64,000 bases of DNA from an uncultured Algibacter sp. GTDB lineage: Bacteria; Bacteroidota; Bacteroidia; Flavobacteriales; Flavobacteriaceae. Below, piece by piece: positions 1 through 9,185 of the stretch (position 1 is its first letter; each line of letters starts with the position of its first letter). The notes beneath the pieces were generated by a model. That model searched no databases. It was not told the origin of the DNA and worked only from the letters and a program-made list of their open reading frames with translations. Where the stretch lies: assembly GCF_947487605.1 (NCBI RefSeq), contig NZ_CANKXK010000007.1, positions 1 through 64,000 of the forward strand, written 5' to 3'. Both the position numbers and the translations under genes were made by a program.

Positions 1-32
1 AGTAGTACTAATAACCCATAGGCTTATTGTAC
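1..32 (+). rRNA. 23S rRNA, 3' terminal fragment
   Basis: The first ~32 bases contain the GTACTAAT...AGGCTTA pattern that ends bacterial 23S rRNA, and 5S follows about 120 nt later, as expected in an rRNA operon. The rest of the gene lies before the window. The exact 3' end is estimated by comparison with the E. coli 3' end from memory. Confidence 0.7.
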
Positions 33-150
33 GCCTGTTTTTTTAGAGTACAAATAATTATTACAAACCATGTTCTTATTTTCAATATGTTAAGATATTT
101 ATCTTTCTTTAAAAGAAAGAGATCCCGCATCAAGTGCGAGATTAAAGCTT

Positions 151-255
151 AAGGTGGTTATAGCGATGGGGCTCACCTCTTACCATTCCGAACAGAGAAG
201 TTAAGCCCATTAGCGCCGATGGTACTACATTTGTGGAAGAGTAGGTCGTCGCCTT
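151..255 (+). rRNA. rrf: 5S rRNA
   Basis: The conserved 5S core CCGAACAGAGAAGTTAAGCC is at about 187-206. The ends GGTGGT (153-158) and the GTCGTCGCC at 245-253 can pair to form helix I, extended by AA/TT on either side. The length of about 105 nt is normal for Bacteroidota. It is the last gene of the rRNA operon; the exact ends are uncertain by a few bases. Confidence 0.93.
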
Positions 256-262
256 TTTTAGA

Positions 263-299
263 GAGTCTAATTACAGTATGTAGTTAGACTCTTTTTTTT
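263..299 (+). terminator. Terminator of the rRNA operon
   Basis: GAGTCTAA (263-270) pairs with TTAGACTC (284-291) and is followed by eight T. It sits directly after 5S, so it is the intrinsic terminator of the rRNA operon. Confidence 0.9.
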
Positions 300-339
300 G
301 TGATATACTTTAGCAAAAAGAAAAACTTCTTTTATTTAA

Positions 340-520
340 TACTGAACTCTAGCGGATAGTTGCGGGAGCGATAGTAACGGCATCCTTTTTATGGCTTGAT
401 ATGTACTGTTGTTTGTTAGGAGGTAGGATTTGACAGATTGCTACGTCGGTTCCTCCTCGAAATAACATAATAAAAAGATACAGTGGATAGCGCGGTTTTA
501 ATTTTTCTTTAAAACCCGCC
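340..520 (+). ncRNA. Structured non-coding element, possibly a Flavo-1-like RNA
   Basis: This gap between the rRNA terminator and the helicase has no ORF but has several signs of folded RNA. AGGAGG (418-423) can pair with CCTCCT (452-457). CATCCTTTTT (381-390) lies opposite AAAAAGAT (472-479). GCGGTTTTAA (492-501) pairs with TTAAAACCCGC (509-519) near the helicase start. The AGCGGATAG (351) and GTGGATAGCGCGG (483) blocks resemble the intergenic motif I associate with the Flavo-1 RNA family of Bacteroidota. The family match is from memory and the strand is assumed from the downstream gene. Confidence 0.4.
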
Positions 521-572
521 CAAAAAAATATTCAATATTAGTATCTTAAACATCTAAATTTTTAAGTGTTTG

Positions 573-3011
573 ATGGCTAAAAATAAGGAACTAGAATTGG
601 CGTGGGCATTTGTAAATAATACAAATCGATCTATTTTTTTAACGGGTAAGGCGGGTACTGGTAAAACTACTTTTTTGCATCGTTTGAAAATGAATAGTTT
701 GAAACGTGTGGTGGTGGTTGCGCCTACGGGTGTGGCTGCTATTAATGCTAAGGGTGTGACGATACATTCGTTTTTTCAGATGCCTTTTGGTCCGATTTTA
801 CCTGATACGGATTTGAATGCTTCAAAAGGATTTAATAGAAAATTTAGTAAAACAAAAATCAATATTATTAAATCGATGGATTTATTGGTTATTGATGAAA
901 TTAGTATGGTTCGCGCCGATTTGTTGGATGGCATTGATAGAACCCTGCGACGTTTTAGAAATAGAGATAAAGTGTTTGGCGGTGTACAGGTTTTGATGAT
1001 TGGTGATTTGCAACAACTATCGCCAGTAATTAAAGAGCAAGAGTGGGCGTTGTTGAAGCATGTGTATAGTAATGGCTTCTTTTTTAGTAGTCTGGCTTTC
1101 CAGAAATGTGATGCAATTACTATAGAGTTGAAACATATTTATAGGCAGGAGAACCCGAAGTTTATTGAAATCTTGAATGAGATTAGAAATAATAGCTTGA
1201 CAGATGCAGGTGCTGCGGAATTGAATAAACGCTACGTTCCAGATTTTACGCCTGCACCAGATGCAGGGTATATATCCTTAACAACTCATAATAATAAAGC
1301 AGAGGCAACCAACAGGACGGAGTTGGAGAAGTTAAAAACCAAGACATTTACTTATAATGCTGAAGTGGATGGTAAGTTTCCTGAATATGCGTACCCTAAT
1401 AAGGAGTGTTTGGAGCTTAAAGTTGGAGCGCAAGTTATGTTTGTAAAAAATGATAGTAGCCCAGAGAAGCGATATTTTAATGGTAAGATTGGTAAAGTAA
1501 TGCATTTGGATGGTGATGAAGTGGTTGTGCATTGTCCTGAGGACGATTTTAATATTATTGTAACTCCTGAAATATGGGAGAATATAAATTATTCTGTAAA
1601 TGCAGAAACTAAAGCTATTACTGAAGAGAAAATAGGGAGTTATACACAAATGCCATTGCGTTTGGCTTGGAGTATTACGATTCATAAAAGTCAGGGCTTA
1701 ACTTTTGAAAAAGCAATTATTGATGCGCAGGGAGCTTTTGCTCATGGGCAAACTTATGTAGCGTTGAGTCGATGTAAATCTTTAGAAGGTTTGGTTTTGA
1801 AGAGTAAAATTCATTCCAATCAGATTATTAGTGATAAAAATGTAATGTCTTTTAACGCGCATGCTGAACAGCATGCGCCTGATGAAACAATTTTAAAGGA
1901 TTCTCAAAAGAATTTTCAATTGGATTTAGTTGCTGAAGTGTTTGAGTTTTATGGGTTTTTATATCCTTTAAATAGAATTTTAGATATTTATTACAAGAAT
2001 AGAACAGTTGTTGAAGGTTCGATTGAAAGTACTTTTTTACCAATTAAAGATTGTATAGCGAACTTTTTGAAAGTTGCTAATAGTTTTAATTCGCAGTTAA
2101 AACAACTTTCTGAGAGCGAAGGTCTAGCAGAAGAAAGTCCTGTAATTCAAGAGCGGTTTAAAAAAGCCATTGCTTATTTTAAAACTGAAACTGAAACAAA
2201 AATAGTAACACCTTTAAAAACATTTGGATTTACTACAGACAATAAGGCTGTTGGTGGTGAAATAACGAAGCATTTGGATGGTTTTGAAGATTTACTAACA
2301 GTAAAACAATTATTTTTTAAAGGTTTAGCTAATGGTTTTTCGGCAAAAATTTTTCTAGAGTTACGTGCTAAATCAATATTTACAGGGAAAGATAAACCAA
2401 AGAAACCTAGAAAGACAGTTATAGAAGGTACTAGTAATGTAGCGTTATTTGAAAAGCTTCGTATGCTTAGAAATGATATTGCTCACGAGAAAGATTTAAT
2501 TCATTATCAGATTTTTGCACAAAAAACACTTTACGAAATGTGTGAAACCTTGCCAACTAACAAACAGGAGTTGCTTAAAGTGAATGGCATGGGAAAAACT
2601 CGTGTTGAAAAATATGGGGCTGCTATTTTTAAAGTGATTAAAGCGTATTGTGAAGAGCATGATATTGAAACGTCTAATGATGCCACCATTTTTGATGAAC
2701 CTAAACCGAAACGCAAAAAAGGAGATACTAAAAAGGAATCGTTGCGTTTGTTTCAATCTGGAAAATCGGTTCAAGAGATTGCTGATGAACGAGAATTGAA
2801 TACCAATACTATTATTGGACATTTAGCAAGTTTTATATCTTCAGGTCAGGTGAAAATTACAGACTTAATACCTGAGACTCATTATTTAGAGTTGAAAACT
2901 TTAATTCCTAAAAAGAAATATGAGAATTTATCGGATTTGAAGCAACAGGTTGATGAAAAATATAGTTATGGTGAGTTACGGTTGGTTTTAGAGGATTTAA
3001 AAAAAGAATAA
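573..3011 (+). CDS. Pif1-like superfamily 1 helicase with C-terminal HRDC and RQC-like HTH regions
   Basis: An 812-residue ATPase of the Pif1/RecD-like superfamily 1B DNA helicases, which unwind 5'-3'. Walker A is GKAGTGKT (residues 25-32), Walker B is LLVIDEISMV (about 104-113), and TIHKSQGLTFE is the late helicase motif near the end of the core. After about residue 430 there is a long unassigned region, then an HRDC-like domain (about 621-695) with VNGMGKTRVEKYG, then a helix-turn-helix segment (about 720-760) like the C-terminal HTH of RecQ proteins. The ATG at 573 is preferred over the TTG one codon earlier. No good ribosome binding site is visible, which is normal in this phylum. It probably acts in replication or repair. 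Confidence 0.9.
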   Translation: MAKNKELELAWAFVNNTNRSIFLTGKAGTGKTTFLHRLKMNSLKRVVVVAPTGVAAINAKGVTIHSFFQMPFGPILPDTDLNASKGFNRKFSKTKINIIKSMDLLVIDEISMVRADLLDGIDRTLRRFRNRDKVFGGVQVLMIGDLQQLSPVIKEQEWALLKHVYSNGFFFSSLAFQKCDAITIELKHIYRQENPKFIEILNEIRNNSLTDAGAAELNKRYVPDFTPAPDAGYISLTTHNNKAEATNRTELEKLKTKTFTYNAEVDGKFPEYAYPNKECLELKVGAQVMFVKNDSSPEKRYFNGKIGKVMHLDGDEVVVHCPEDDFNIIVTPEIWENINYSVNAETKAITEEKIGSYTQMPLRLAWSITIHKSQGLTFEKAIIDAQGAFAHGQTYVALSRCKSLEGLVLKSKIHSNQIISDKNVMSFNAHAEQHAPDETILKDSQKNFQLDLVAEVFEFYGFLYPLNRILDIYYKNRTVVEGSIESTFLPIKDCIANFLKVANSFNSQLKQLSESEGLAEESPVIQERFKKAIAYFKTETETKIVTPLKTFGFTTDNKAVGGEITKHLDGFEDLLTVKQLFFKGLANGFSAKIFLELRAKSIFTGKDKPKKPRKTVIEGTSNVALFEKLRMLRNDIAHEKDLIHYQIFAQKTLYEMCETLPTNKQELLKVNGMGKTRVEKYGAAIFKVIKAYCEEHDIETSNDATIFDEPKPKRKKGDTKKESLRLFQSGKSVQEIADERELNTNTIIGHLASFISSGQVKITDLIPETHYLELKTLIPKKKYENLSDLKQQVDEKYSYGELRLVLEDLKKE

Positions 3012-3023
3012 AGCGTTGTTGTG

Positions 3024-3140
3024 AGAAATGTAATGACGTAAGAATCTTATCAATGTAAGTTCTATTCGAAATTAAGATTCATAAAAAATTTAGAAATATA
3101 ATTAAAACAGATTCTTACCTCACTTCACTCCTTAGAATAG
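3024..3140. repeat. Degenerate REP-like palindrome
   Basis: GTAAGAATCT (3038-3047) is repeated in inverted form as AGATTCTTAC (3109-3118). The flanks (GAGAAATGTAATGACG and CTCACTTCACTCC) resemble the common REP pattern built on 'GTCATTGCGAG...GAAGCAATCTC'. It lies between the 3' ends of the convergent helicase and acyl-CoA dehydrogenase genes and may also end transcription. Confidence 0.45.
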
Positions 3141-3146
3141 TGTAAC

Positions 3147-4289
3147 TTAATCTCTCAAAATGCTTCTCGAGATTACAATCTTCTGGATTTCAGAAGTGCC
3201 TTCATAAATTTGGGTAATTTTTGCATCACGCATTAAACGCTCAACATGGTATTCTTTAACAAATCCATTACCTCCATGAATTTGCACCGCTTCAACGGTG
3301 TGTTCCATAGCAATTTTTGATGCGTATAATTTAGCCATGGCACTGGACATATCGTAATTATTTCCTTGATCCTTATCCCATGCCGCTTTCATAACTAAAT
3401 GCCTAGCAGCAGCAATGTCTGTATACATATCGGCGAGTTTAAAAGCTATAGCTTGATGATTACAAATTTCAGTACCAAATGCTTTACGTTCTTTAGAATA
3501 TTTTAAAGCCAACTCATAAGCACCCTGTGCGATACCCAAAGCTTGAGAAGCAATACCTATACGTCCACCAGATAAGGTTTTCATAGCAAACCGAAACCCA
3601 GAACCATTAGCACCAATTCTGTTTTCTTTTGGAATTTTCATATCATTAAACTGAAGTGTATGTGTATCACTCCCTCGAATACCAAGTTTGTCTTCTTTAG
3701 GGCCAATATGAAAACCTTCTGTGTCTTTTTCAACAATAAAAGCATTAATACCGTGTGATCCTTTATCGCGATCTGTTTGTGCAATTACTAAATAAACATC
3801 GGCGCGTCCACCACTTGTAATCCAGTTTTTAGTGCCATTTATTAAGTAATAATCACCTTTATCTATAGCAGTAGTTTTTTGTGAAGTAGCATCACTTCCT
3901 GCTTCTGGTTCACTCAAACAAAAAGCACCAACAAATTCACCTGTAGCAAGTTTAGTAAGGTATTTTTGTTTTTGTTCTTCAGAACCATAGGCTTCTAGTC
4001 CGTAGCAAACTAATGAATTATTAACAGAAACTATAACAGAAGCCGAGGCGTCAATTTTAGATAATTCTTCCATAATAAGAACATAAGAAATAGCATCCAT
4101 ACCACTTCCTCCGTATTTTGGATCAACCATAATACCCATAAAACCTAAATCGCCCATTTTTTTAACTAATGCATCTGGAAATTGTTGTTTATTGTCACGT
4201 TCAATTACACCTGGGAGTAGTTCGGTTTGAGCAAAATCGCGAGCCGCATCACGAATCATTATGTGTTCCTCTGAAAGACTAAAATCCAT
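3147..4289 (-). CDS. Acyl-CoA dehydrogenase, short-chain/butyryl type
   Basis: A 380-residue FAD flavoprotein that oxidises acyl-CoA to trans-2-enoyl-CoA in fatty-acid or branched-chain amino-acid breakdown, passing electrons to ETF. The length and order (N-terminal helical, middle beta, C-terminal helical domain) fit the family. FAD-contacting segments such as FCLSEPEAGSD and NWITSGG are present. The catalytic base is expected to be Glu363 in the motif IYEGTSEIQ close to the C-terminus, the position seen in short-chain and butyryl-CoA dehydrogenases. The exact substrate cannot be read from the sequence. It stands alone, divergent from anmK and convergent with the helicase. Confidence 0.94.
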   Translation of the reverse strand: MDFSLSEEHIMIRDAARDFAQTELLPGVIERDNKQQFPDALVKKMGDLGFMGIMVDPKYGGSGMDAISYVLIMEELSKIDASASVIVSVNNSLVCYGLEAYGSEEQKQKYLTKLATGEFVGAFCLSEPEAGSDATSQKTTAIDKGDYYLINGTKNWITSGGRADVYLVIAQTDRDKGSHGINAFIVEKDTEGFHIGPKEDKLGIRGSDTHTLQFNDMKIPKENRIGANGSGFRFAMKTLSGGRIGIASQALGIAQGAYELALKYSKERKAFGTEICNHQAIAFKLADMYTDIAAARHLVMKAAWDKDQGNNYDMSSAMAKLYASKIAMEHTVEAVQIHGGNGFVKEYHVERLMRDAKITQIYEGTSEIQKIVISRSILRD

Positions 4290-4381
4290 AACCTTAAAAT
4301 ATTATTGATATGATAAAAAATATGCACAAATATAAATTTTTAATGTGATATGTTTAATAGAAAATACTATTTTTACTTAAT

Positions 4382-5446
4382 ATGATAATGAAAGAATATA
4401 ATGTGATTGGTGTCATGTCTGGAACATCTTTAGATGGTTTAGATTTAATTTATGTTTCCTTTAAATTCGACAAAAAGTGGCAATTCAAAATAAATAGTTA
4501 TAAAACGGTTGAATATAACAAAAAATGGAAGGTTACTTTAACTACTTTGGTAGACTTAACTTCTGAGGAGCTAGAAGAAGTTGATAATGACTATACAAAA
4601 TACCTAGCTAAGGAAATTAGGCAATTTATTGAAGAGACTAAGATTGATAAGTTAGATGTAGTTTCATCACATGGTCATACAGCATTGCATAAGCCAGATG
4701 AAGGAATTACATATCAAATCGGAAATAAAGCAATACTTTCAAAATTATTAGGCGAAGTAGTTGTTTGCGATTTTCGTGTTCAAGATGTATTACTTGGTGG
4801 ACAAGGTGCTCCTTTAGTTCCTATTGGAGATAAATTATTGTTTTCGGCATATGAGTTCTGTTTAAACCTTGGTGGATTCGCTAACATTTCATTTGATAAA
4901 AGTAGCCACAGAATTGCCTACGATATTTGCCCAGTTAATATTGTGCTAAATCACTATATAAAGACTTTAGGATTCGATTATGATGATGAAGGGCAAATGG
5001 CTTCAACAGGAAAGATAAACACAAACCTATTAAAGAAATTAAACGAATTAACTTTTTATGAAGAAGCTCACCCAAAGTCGTTAGGGTTAGAATGGGTTAG
5101 TTTAAACATTTTCCCTTTAATTGATTCGTATAAATTAGAGGTTATAGATATTTTAAGAACGTTTATAGAGCATATAGCTATTCAAATTGCTTCAGCAATT
5201 AATGATAATAAAAAAGGCTCGGTGTTAGTTACTGGTGGTGGCGTATACAATAAGTTTTTAATGAAGAGAATAAAAACCCTTTCAGAAATTAAAACAATTG
5301 TACCTTCCCGAAAAATTATTGAGTTTAAAGAAGCACTTATTTTTGCATTCCTAGGAGTCTTAAAGCTTAGGAATGAGGTTAATTGCCTTAAAAGTGTAAC
5401 AGGGGCTGTTAATGACCATAGTTCTGGAAATATTTTCTATCCATAA
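4382..5446 (+). CDS. anmK: Anhydro-N-acetylmuramic acid kinase
   Basis: A 354-residue sugar kinase of the ASKHA fold that phosphorylates and opens 1,6-anhydro-MurNAc, feeding recycled cell-wall sugar towards MurNAc-6-phosphate. The N-terminal GVMSGTSLDGLDL is the family signature. SSHGHTALHKP, NLGGFANIS and the late glycine-rich VTGGGVYNKFL nucleotide-binding segment follow in the expected order. The start could also be the in-frame ATG at 4388, two codons on. It is monocistronic, divergent from the acyl-CoA dehydrogenase. Confidence 0.93.
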   Translation: MIMKEYNVIGVMSGTSLDGLDLIYVSFKFDKKWQFKINSYKTVEYNKKWKVTLTTLVDLTSEELEEVDNDYTKYLAKEIRQFIEETKIDKLDVVSSHGHTALHKPDEGITYQIGNKAILSKLLGEVVVCDFRVQDVLLGGQGAPLVPIGDKLLFSAYEFCLNLGGFANISFDKSSHRIAYDICPVNIVLNHYIKTLGFDYDDEGQMASTGKINTNLLKKLNELTFYEEAHPKSLGLEWVSLNIFPLIDSYKLEVIDILRTFIEHIAIQIASAINDNKKGSVLVTGGGVYNKFLMKRIKTLSEIKTIVPSRKIIEFKEALIFAFLGVLKLRNEVNCLKSVTGAVNDHSSGNIFYP

Positions 5447-5483
5447 AGTTTTCATAATTTAATATTTAAGCTTTTTAGTTTTT

Positions 5484-5491
5484 TATATTTG
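5484..5491 (+). promoter_or_regulatory. -7 promoter element of the amino-acid dehydrogenase
   Basis: TATATTTG matches the Bacteroidota -7 consensus TAnnTTTG. No clear TTG is seen at the upstream position. It would give a leader of about 105 nt before the ATG at 5604. Confidence 0.5.
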
Positions 5492-5603
5492 TTACCTTAA
5501 TATTTTAATCTTTTTTAGAATGAATCAGTTATAGCTACACTTAATCCTAAATCTCATGTATCATGAAGTGTTAAGTTAAATTGAATTAAAAATAAATCTA
5601 AAA

Positions 5604-6830
5604 ATGAAAGAATTATTAAAAAAATATGAAAATAAAGACCCTGAGATTGTATTTAATTGGAAAGATCCAGAAACAGATGCCGAAGGTTGGACGGTTATAA
5701 ATTCTTTGCGTGGTGGTGCAGCAGGTGGTGGAACTAGAATGCGCAAAGGTTTAGACATGAACGAAGTTTTGTCCTTAGCAAAAACTATGGAAATTAAATT
5801 TACCGTTTCTGGGCCTGCTATTGGTGGTGCAAAATCGGGAATAAATTTTGATCCAACTGACCCACGTAAAAAAGGAGTATTAGAGCGGTGGTATGCTGCA
5901 GTTTCACCATTGCTTAAAAGTTATTATGGAACAGGAGGCGATTTAAATGTAGATGAAATTCATGAAGTAATCCCAATTACAGAAGAAAGCGGTGTATGGC
6001 ATCCCCAAGAAGGCGTTTTTAATGGTCACTTTAAACCAACGGAAGCAGATAAAATAAATAGAATTGGTCAATTACGGCAAGGGGTTATAAAAGTTATTGA
6101 AAATCCTGATTATTCCCCATCAGTTTCCAGAAAATATACTGTAGCAGATATGATTACTGGTTTTGGTGTTGCAGAAGCTGCCAAACAGTATTATGATATT
6201 TATGGCGGCTCAATTGAAGGCAAACGTGCTGTAGTACAAGGTTTTGGAAATGTAGGAGCAGCAGCAGCCTTTTACTTGTCTAAGATGGGAGCTAAAGTGG
6301 TTGGCATAATAGATATTGCTGGAGGATTAATTAAAGAAGATGGTTTTTCTTTTGAAGAGATTACTAACTTGTTTCTCGCAAAAAAAAGTAATACTTTAGT
6401 TAGCGATAATTTAATTCCTTTTAAAGAAATAAACGAGAAGATATGGTCAATTAAAACAGAAATTTTTGCACCATGTGCAGCATCTCGTTTAATTACTATT
6501 CATCAAATTGACGAAATGATAGATAGTGGTTTAGAAGTTATTTCATGCGGAGCTAATGTGCCATTTGCTGACAAAGAAATCTTCTTTGGGCCAATTATGG
6601 AACATACAGATTATCGGGTTAGTTTGATACCAGATTTTATATCAAACTGTGGAATGGCGAGGGTATTTGCTTATTTCATGGAACGTCGTGTGTTAATGAC
6701 AGATGAAGCCATATTTAATGACACATCAAATAAAATTAGAGAAGCAATCCAAAAAGTGTATAATAAAAATCAGTCTAAAACTGGAATAAGTGAAGCAGCT
6801 TTTGAAATAGCTTTGGAACAATTAATTTAA
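5604..6830 (+). CDS. Glu/Leu/Phe/Val dehydrogenase family protein
   Basis: A 408-residue NAD(P)-dependent amino-acid dehydrogenase that interconverts an L-amino acid with its 2-oxoacid and ammonia. The dimerisation/substrate domain includes RGGAAGGGTR and PAIGGAKSGINFDP, whose lysine corresponds to the conserved substrate lysine. The C-terminal Rossmann domain carries VVQGFGNVGAAAAFYL. Family members differ in preferring glutamate, leucine or phenylalanine, and I cannot tell which applies here. It is followed by nhaD after a 100-nt gap, so co-transcription is possible. Confidence 0.9.
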   Translation: MKELLKKYENKDPEIVFNWKDPETDAEGWTVINSLRGGAAGGGTRMRKGLDMNEVLSLAKTMEIKFTVSGPAIGGAKSGINFDPTDPRKKGVLERWYAAVSPLLKSYYGTGGDLNVDEIHEVIPITEESGVWHPQEGVFNGHFKPTEADKINRIGQLRQGVIKVIENPDYSPSVSRKYTVADMITGFGVAEAAKQYYDIYGGSIEGKRAVVQGFGNVGAAAAFYLSKMGAKVVGIIDIAGGLIKEDGFSFEEITNLFLAKKSNTLVSDNLIPFKEINEKIWSIKTEIFAPCAASRLITIHQIDEMIDSGLEVISCGANVPFADKEIFFGPIMEHTDYRVSLIPDFISNCGMARVFAYFMERRVLMTDEAIFNDTSNKIREAIQKVYNKNQSKTGISEAAFEIALEQLI

Positions 6831-6930
6831 AACAAAACAAGCACTAGAATAAGTTATTAATTAAATCAAAAAGGCGCATCAAAATTTAAGGCGAAAGACA
6901 ATTTAACAACAACCAATAATATTTTAATTT

Positions 6931-8331
6931 ATGGAAGCAGCTATTATTTTAGTATTTGTAATGGGCTATTTGGCTATTACTCTTGAGCATAGTATAAAAA
7001 TAGATAAACTTATCCCAGCCTTGGTTATGATGGCCATATGTTGGGCATTAATAGCTTTGGGATTAGATACTTTTTCGCAATGGTTTGATTCGGGAAAACA
7101 TGCATTATTAGATAATTTTGGGTTGCTTGGACATGAAGAGAAGATGCACCTTATGGAAGAAACACTCTTGCACCATTTAGGTAAAACGTCAGAGATTTTA
7201 GTGTTTCTTTTAGGAGCCATGACCATTGTAGAAATAATAGATTATTTCGATGGGTTTTCAACAATTAAGGACTTTATAAAAACTAAGAAAAAAAGCAAAA
7301 TTCTCTGGATTTTTGCCATATTGGCTTTTATTTTATCAGCTATAATTGATAATCTTACTGCTACGATTGTACTTATTTCAATACTTCAGAAAATAGTTAA
7401 GGATAGAAATGTGCGTATATGGTATGCTGGTTTAATAATAATAGCAGCAAATGCTGGAGGTGCTTGGTCGCCAATTGGTGATGTTACTACTACCATGCTA
7501 TGGATTGGTAAAAAAGTAACAACAGGGCATTTAATGGGGTATTTATTATTGCCTTCCTTTTTATGTATGGCGGTTCCAACATTTATAGCTTCATTTTTAC
7601 CCGCATTTAAAGGCGATTTAGATATTGAAGAAATTGAAGAAAAAAAGAAGTCTAAGTTTAGTAGCACGATGTTGTATTTAGGTCTTGGTGCAATTGTATT
7701 TGTACCTATATTTAAAGTAATTACACATTTACCACCTTATGTAGGGATGATGTTGTCGTTAGGAGTTGTTGCTATTTTTGCTGAAATATATAGTAGTTCT
7801 AAATTTAGTATGACTATACATGACTCAGAAGAAAGCGATGCGCATGCTCAACATAGTCCTGTACATTACTCATTATCTAAAATAGAATTACCTAGTATAT
7901 TGTTCTTCTTAGGTATTTTAATGGCGGTTGCGGCATTAGAATCTTTAGGTATCTTATTTAATTTTGCTGGCTCCTTGCAGGAAAATATGCCTATGTTAGG
8001 AACTGAATTGCATCAAGGAACTCATGAAGGTGTCTCAGATTTAGTAGTTTTATTATTGGGTGTTGGTTCTGCAGTTATTGATAATGTTCCTTTAGTGGCT
8101 GCAAGTTTAGGGATGTTTCATGAGCCTATCGATAATGAGCTTTGGCATTTTATAGCTTATTCTGCTGGAACAGGAGGTAGTATGCTAATTATTGGTTCTG
8201 CTGCTGGAGTTGTGGCTATGGGGATGGAAAAAATAGATTTTTTCTGGTATTTAAAAAAAATAGCTTGGTTGGCTTTAGTAGGGTTCTTAGTTGGAGCCGT
8301 TGCATTTATGTTTACAAGAACACTATTTTAA
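6931..8331 (+). CDS. nhaD: Na+/H+ antiporter NhaD
   Basis: A 466-residue, very hydrophobic inner-membrane protein with about 11-13 predicted transmembrane segments, of the NhaD branch of the ion transporter superfamily. Characteristic segments are SAIIDNLTATIVLISIL and, in the second half, GSAVIDNVPLVAASLGM: two copies of an I-D-N motif that belong to the inverted-repeat ion-binding core. GGAWSPIGDVTTTMLWI is also typical. It expels Na+ in exchange for H+, as in many marine or alkali-tolerant bacteria. A long hairpin terminator follows. Confidence 0.93.
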   Translation: MEAAIILVFVMGYLAITLEHSIKIDKLIPALVMMAICWALIALGLDTFSQWFDSGKHALLDNFGLLGHEEKMHLMEETLLHHLGKTSEILVFLLGAMTIVEIIDYFDGFSTIKDFIKTKKKSKILWIFAILAFILSAIIDNLTATIVLISILQKIVKDRNVRIWYAGLIIIAANAGGAWSPIGDVTTTMLWIGKKVTTGHLMGYLLLPSFLCMAVPTFIASFLPAFKGDLDIEEIEEKKKSKFSSTMLYLGLGAIVFVPIFKVITHLPPYVGMMLSLGVVAIFAEIYSSSKFSMTIHDSEESDAHAQHSPVHYSLSKIELPSILFFLGILMAVAALESLGILFNFAGSLQENMPMLGTELHQGTHEGVSDLVVLLLGVGSAVIDNVPLVAASLGMFHEPIDNELWHFIAYSAGTGGSMLIIGSAAGVVAMGMEKIDFFWYLKKIAWLALVGFLVGAVAFMFTRTLF

Positions 8332-8354
8332 TTAGCAATCAGTTTAGTATAATG

Positions 8355-8396
8355 AAAACAGAAATGTTAGTGTGAATTCACTAATATTTCTGTTTT
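8355..8396 (+). terminator. Terminator after nhaD
   Basis: AAACAGAAAT and TTAGTG (8356-8372) pair with CACTAA and ATTTCTGTTT (8379-8395), giving a stem of about 17 bp with a 6-nt loop and a short T-rich tail. Confidence 0.8.
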
Positions 8397-8429
8397 TGTA
8401 TTAAGATTATAAGCTGAAATGTATTTTTG
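8396..8429 (+). promoter_or_regulatory. Promoter of exbB-exbD-tonB
   Basis: A -33 TTG (8396-8398) and a -7 TATTTTTG (8422-8429) are separated by 23 nt, about 50 nt upstream of exbB. The match is to the Bacteroidota consensus. The spacing is at the long end of the known range. Confidence 0.5.
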
Positions 8430-8482
8430 TTATACTTTAGCGTCTAAACCAGCGTTATAAAATTGCAATAAATTAAAATTAT

Positions 8483-9184
8483 ATGCTAAATACTTTATTA
8501 CAAAACTCCCAAGATGGGGCAGATGTGCTAACCGATGGCGAATCTGTTGAAAAAACACTTTCGATTATTGAATTAATTAGTAGCGGGGGCACTGCAGGAC
8601 AAGTTATTATTGCGGTCCTTTTTCTATTGCTTGTAGGTGCAATATATATTTATTTTGAACGCATTTTTGCAATTAAAGCAGCATCTAAAGTAGATGCTAA
8701 TTTTATGAATCAAATTAAAGACCATGTTAGCAATGGTAAAATAGATTCGGCACAAGTACTATGTGCTCAAGTAAATACACCTGTGTCTAGATTAATTGGT
8801 AAAGGAATTTCAAGAATTGGAAAACCACTAGCAGATATTAATACAGCCATTGAAAATGCTGGCAGATTAGAGATTTATGGATTGGAAAAAAACGTGAGTA
8901 TTCTGGCAACTATTTCTGGAGCAGCTCCAATGATTGGGTTTCTTGGTACGGTAATTGGAATGATTTTAGCAATATTTGAATTAGCAAATGCTGGTGGTTC
9001 TATAGAAATGGATGTATTGGCAAGTGGTTTGTATACAGCAATGACAACCACAGTAGCAGGTTTAATAGTTGGTATTGTTGCATACATAGCATACAATCAT
9101 TTAGTTGTAAAGACAGATAAAGTGGTGTATCAAATGGAAGCTAATTCGTTAGAGTTTTTAGATCACTTAAACGAGCCAACATAA
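8483..9184 (+). CDS. exbB: MotA/TolQ/ExbB proton channel family protein
   Basis: A 233-residue inner-membrane protein with three predicted transmembrane segments, starting with VIIAVLFLLLVGAIYIYF near residue 47. The conserved block ISGAAPMIGFLGTVIGMI and the last membrane helix with TAMTTTVAGLIVGI are signatures of the family. It uses the proton gradient to energise a partner, here presumably the TonB protein two genes on. The exbD stop/start spacing of one base indicates one transcript. A Tol or other motor role is less likely because tonB follows. Confidence 0.93.
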   Translation: MLNTLLQNSQDGADVLTDGESVEKTLSIIELISSGGTAGQVIIAVLFLLLVGAIYIYFERIFAIKAASKVDANFMNQIKDHVSNGKIDSAQVLCAQVNTPVSRLIGKGISRIGKPLADINTAIENAGRLEIYGLEKNVSILATISGAAPMIGFLGTVIGMILAIFELANAGGSIEMDVLASGLYTAMTTTVAGLIVGIVAYIAYNHLVVKTDKVVYQMEANSLEFLDHLNEPT

Positions 9185-9185
9185 T

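Noticed and set aside
1332-1685. A 117-residue minus-strand ORF
   Set aside because: It is antisense to the helicase core and has no recognisable protein features.
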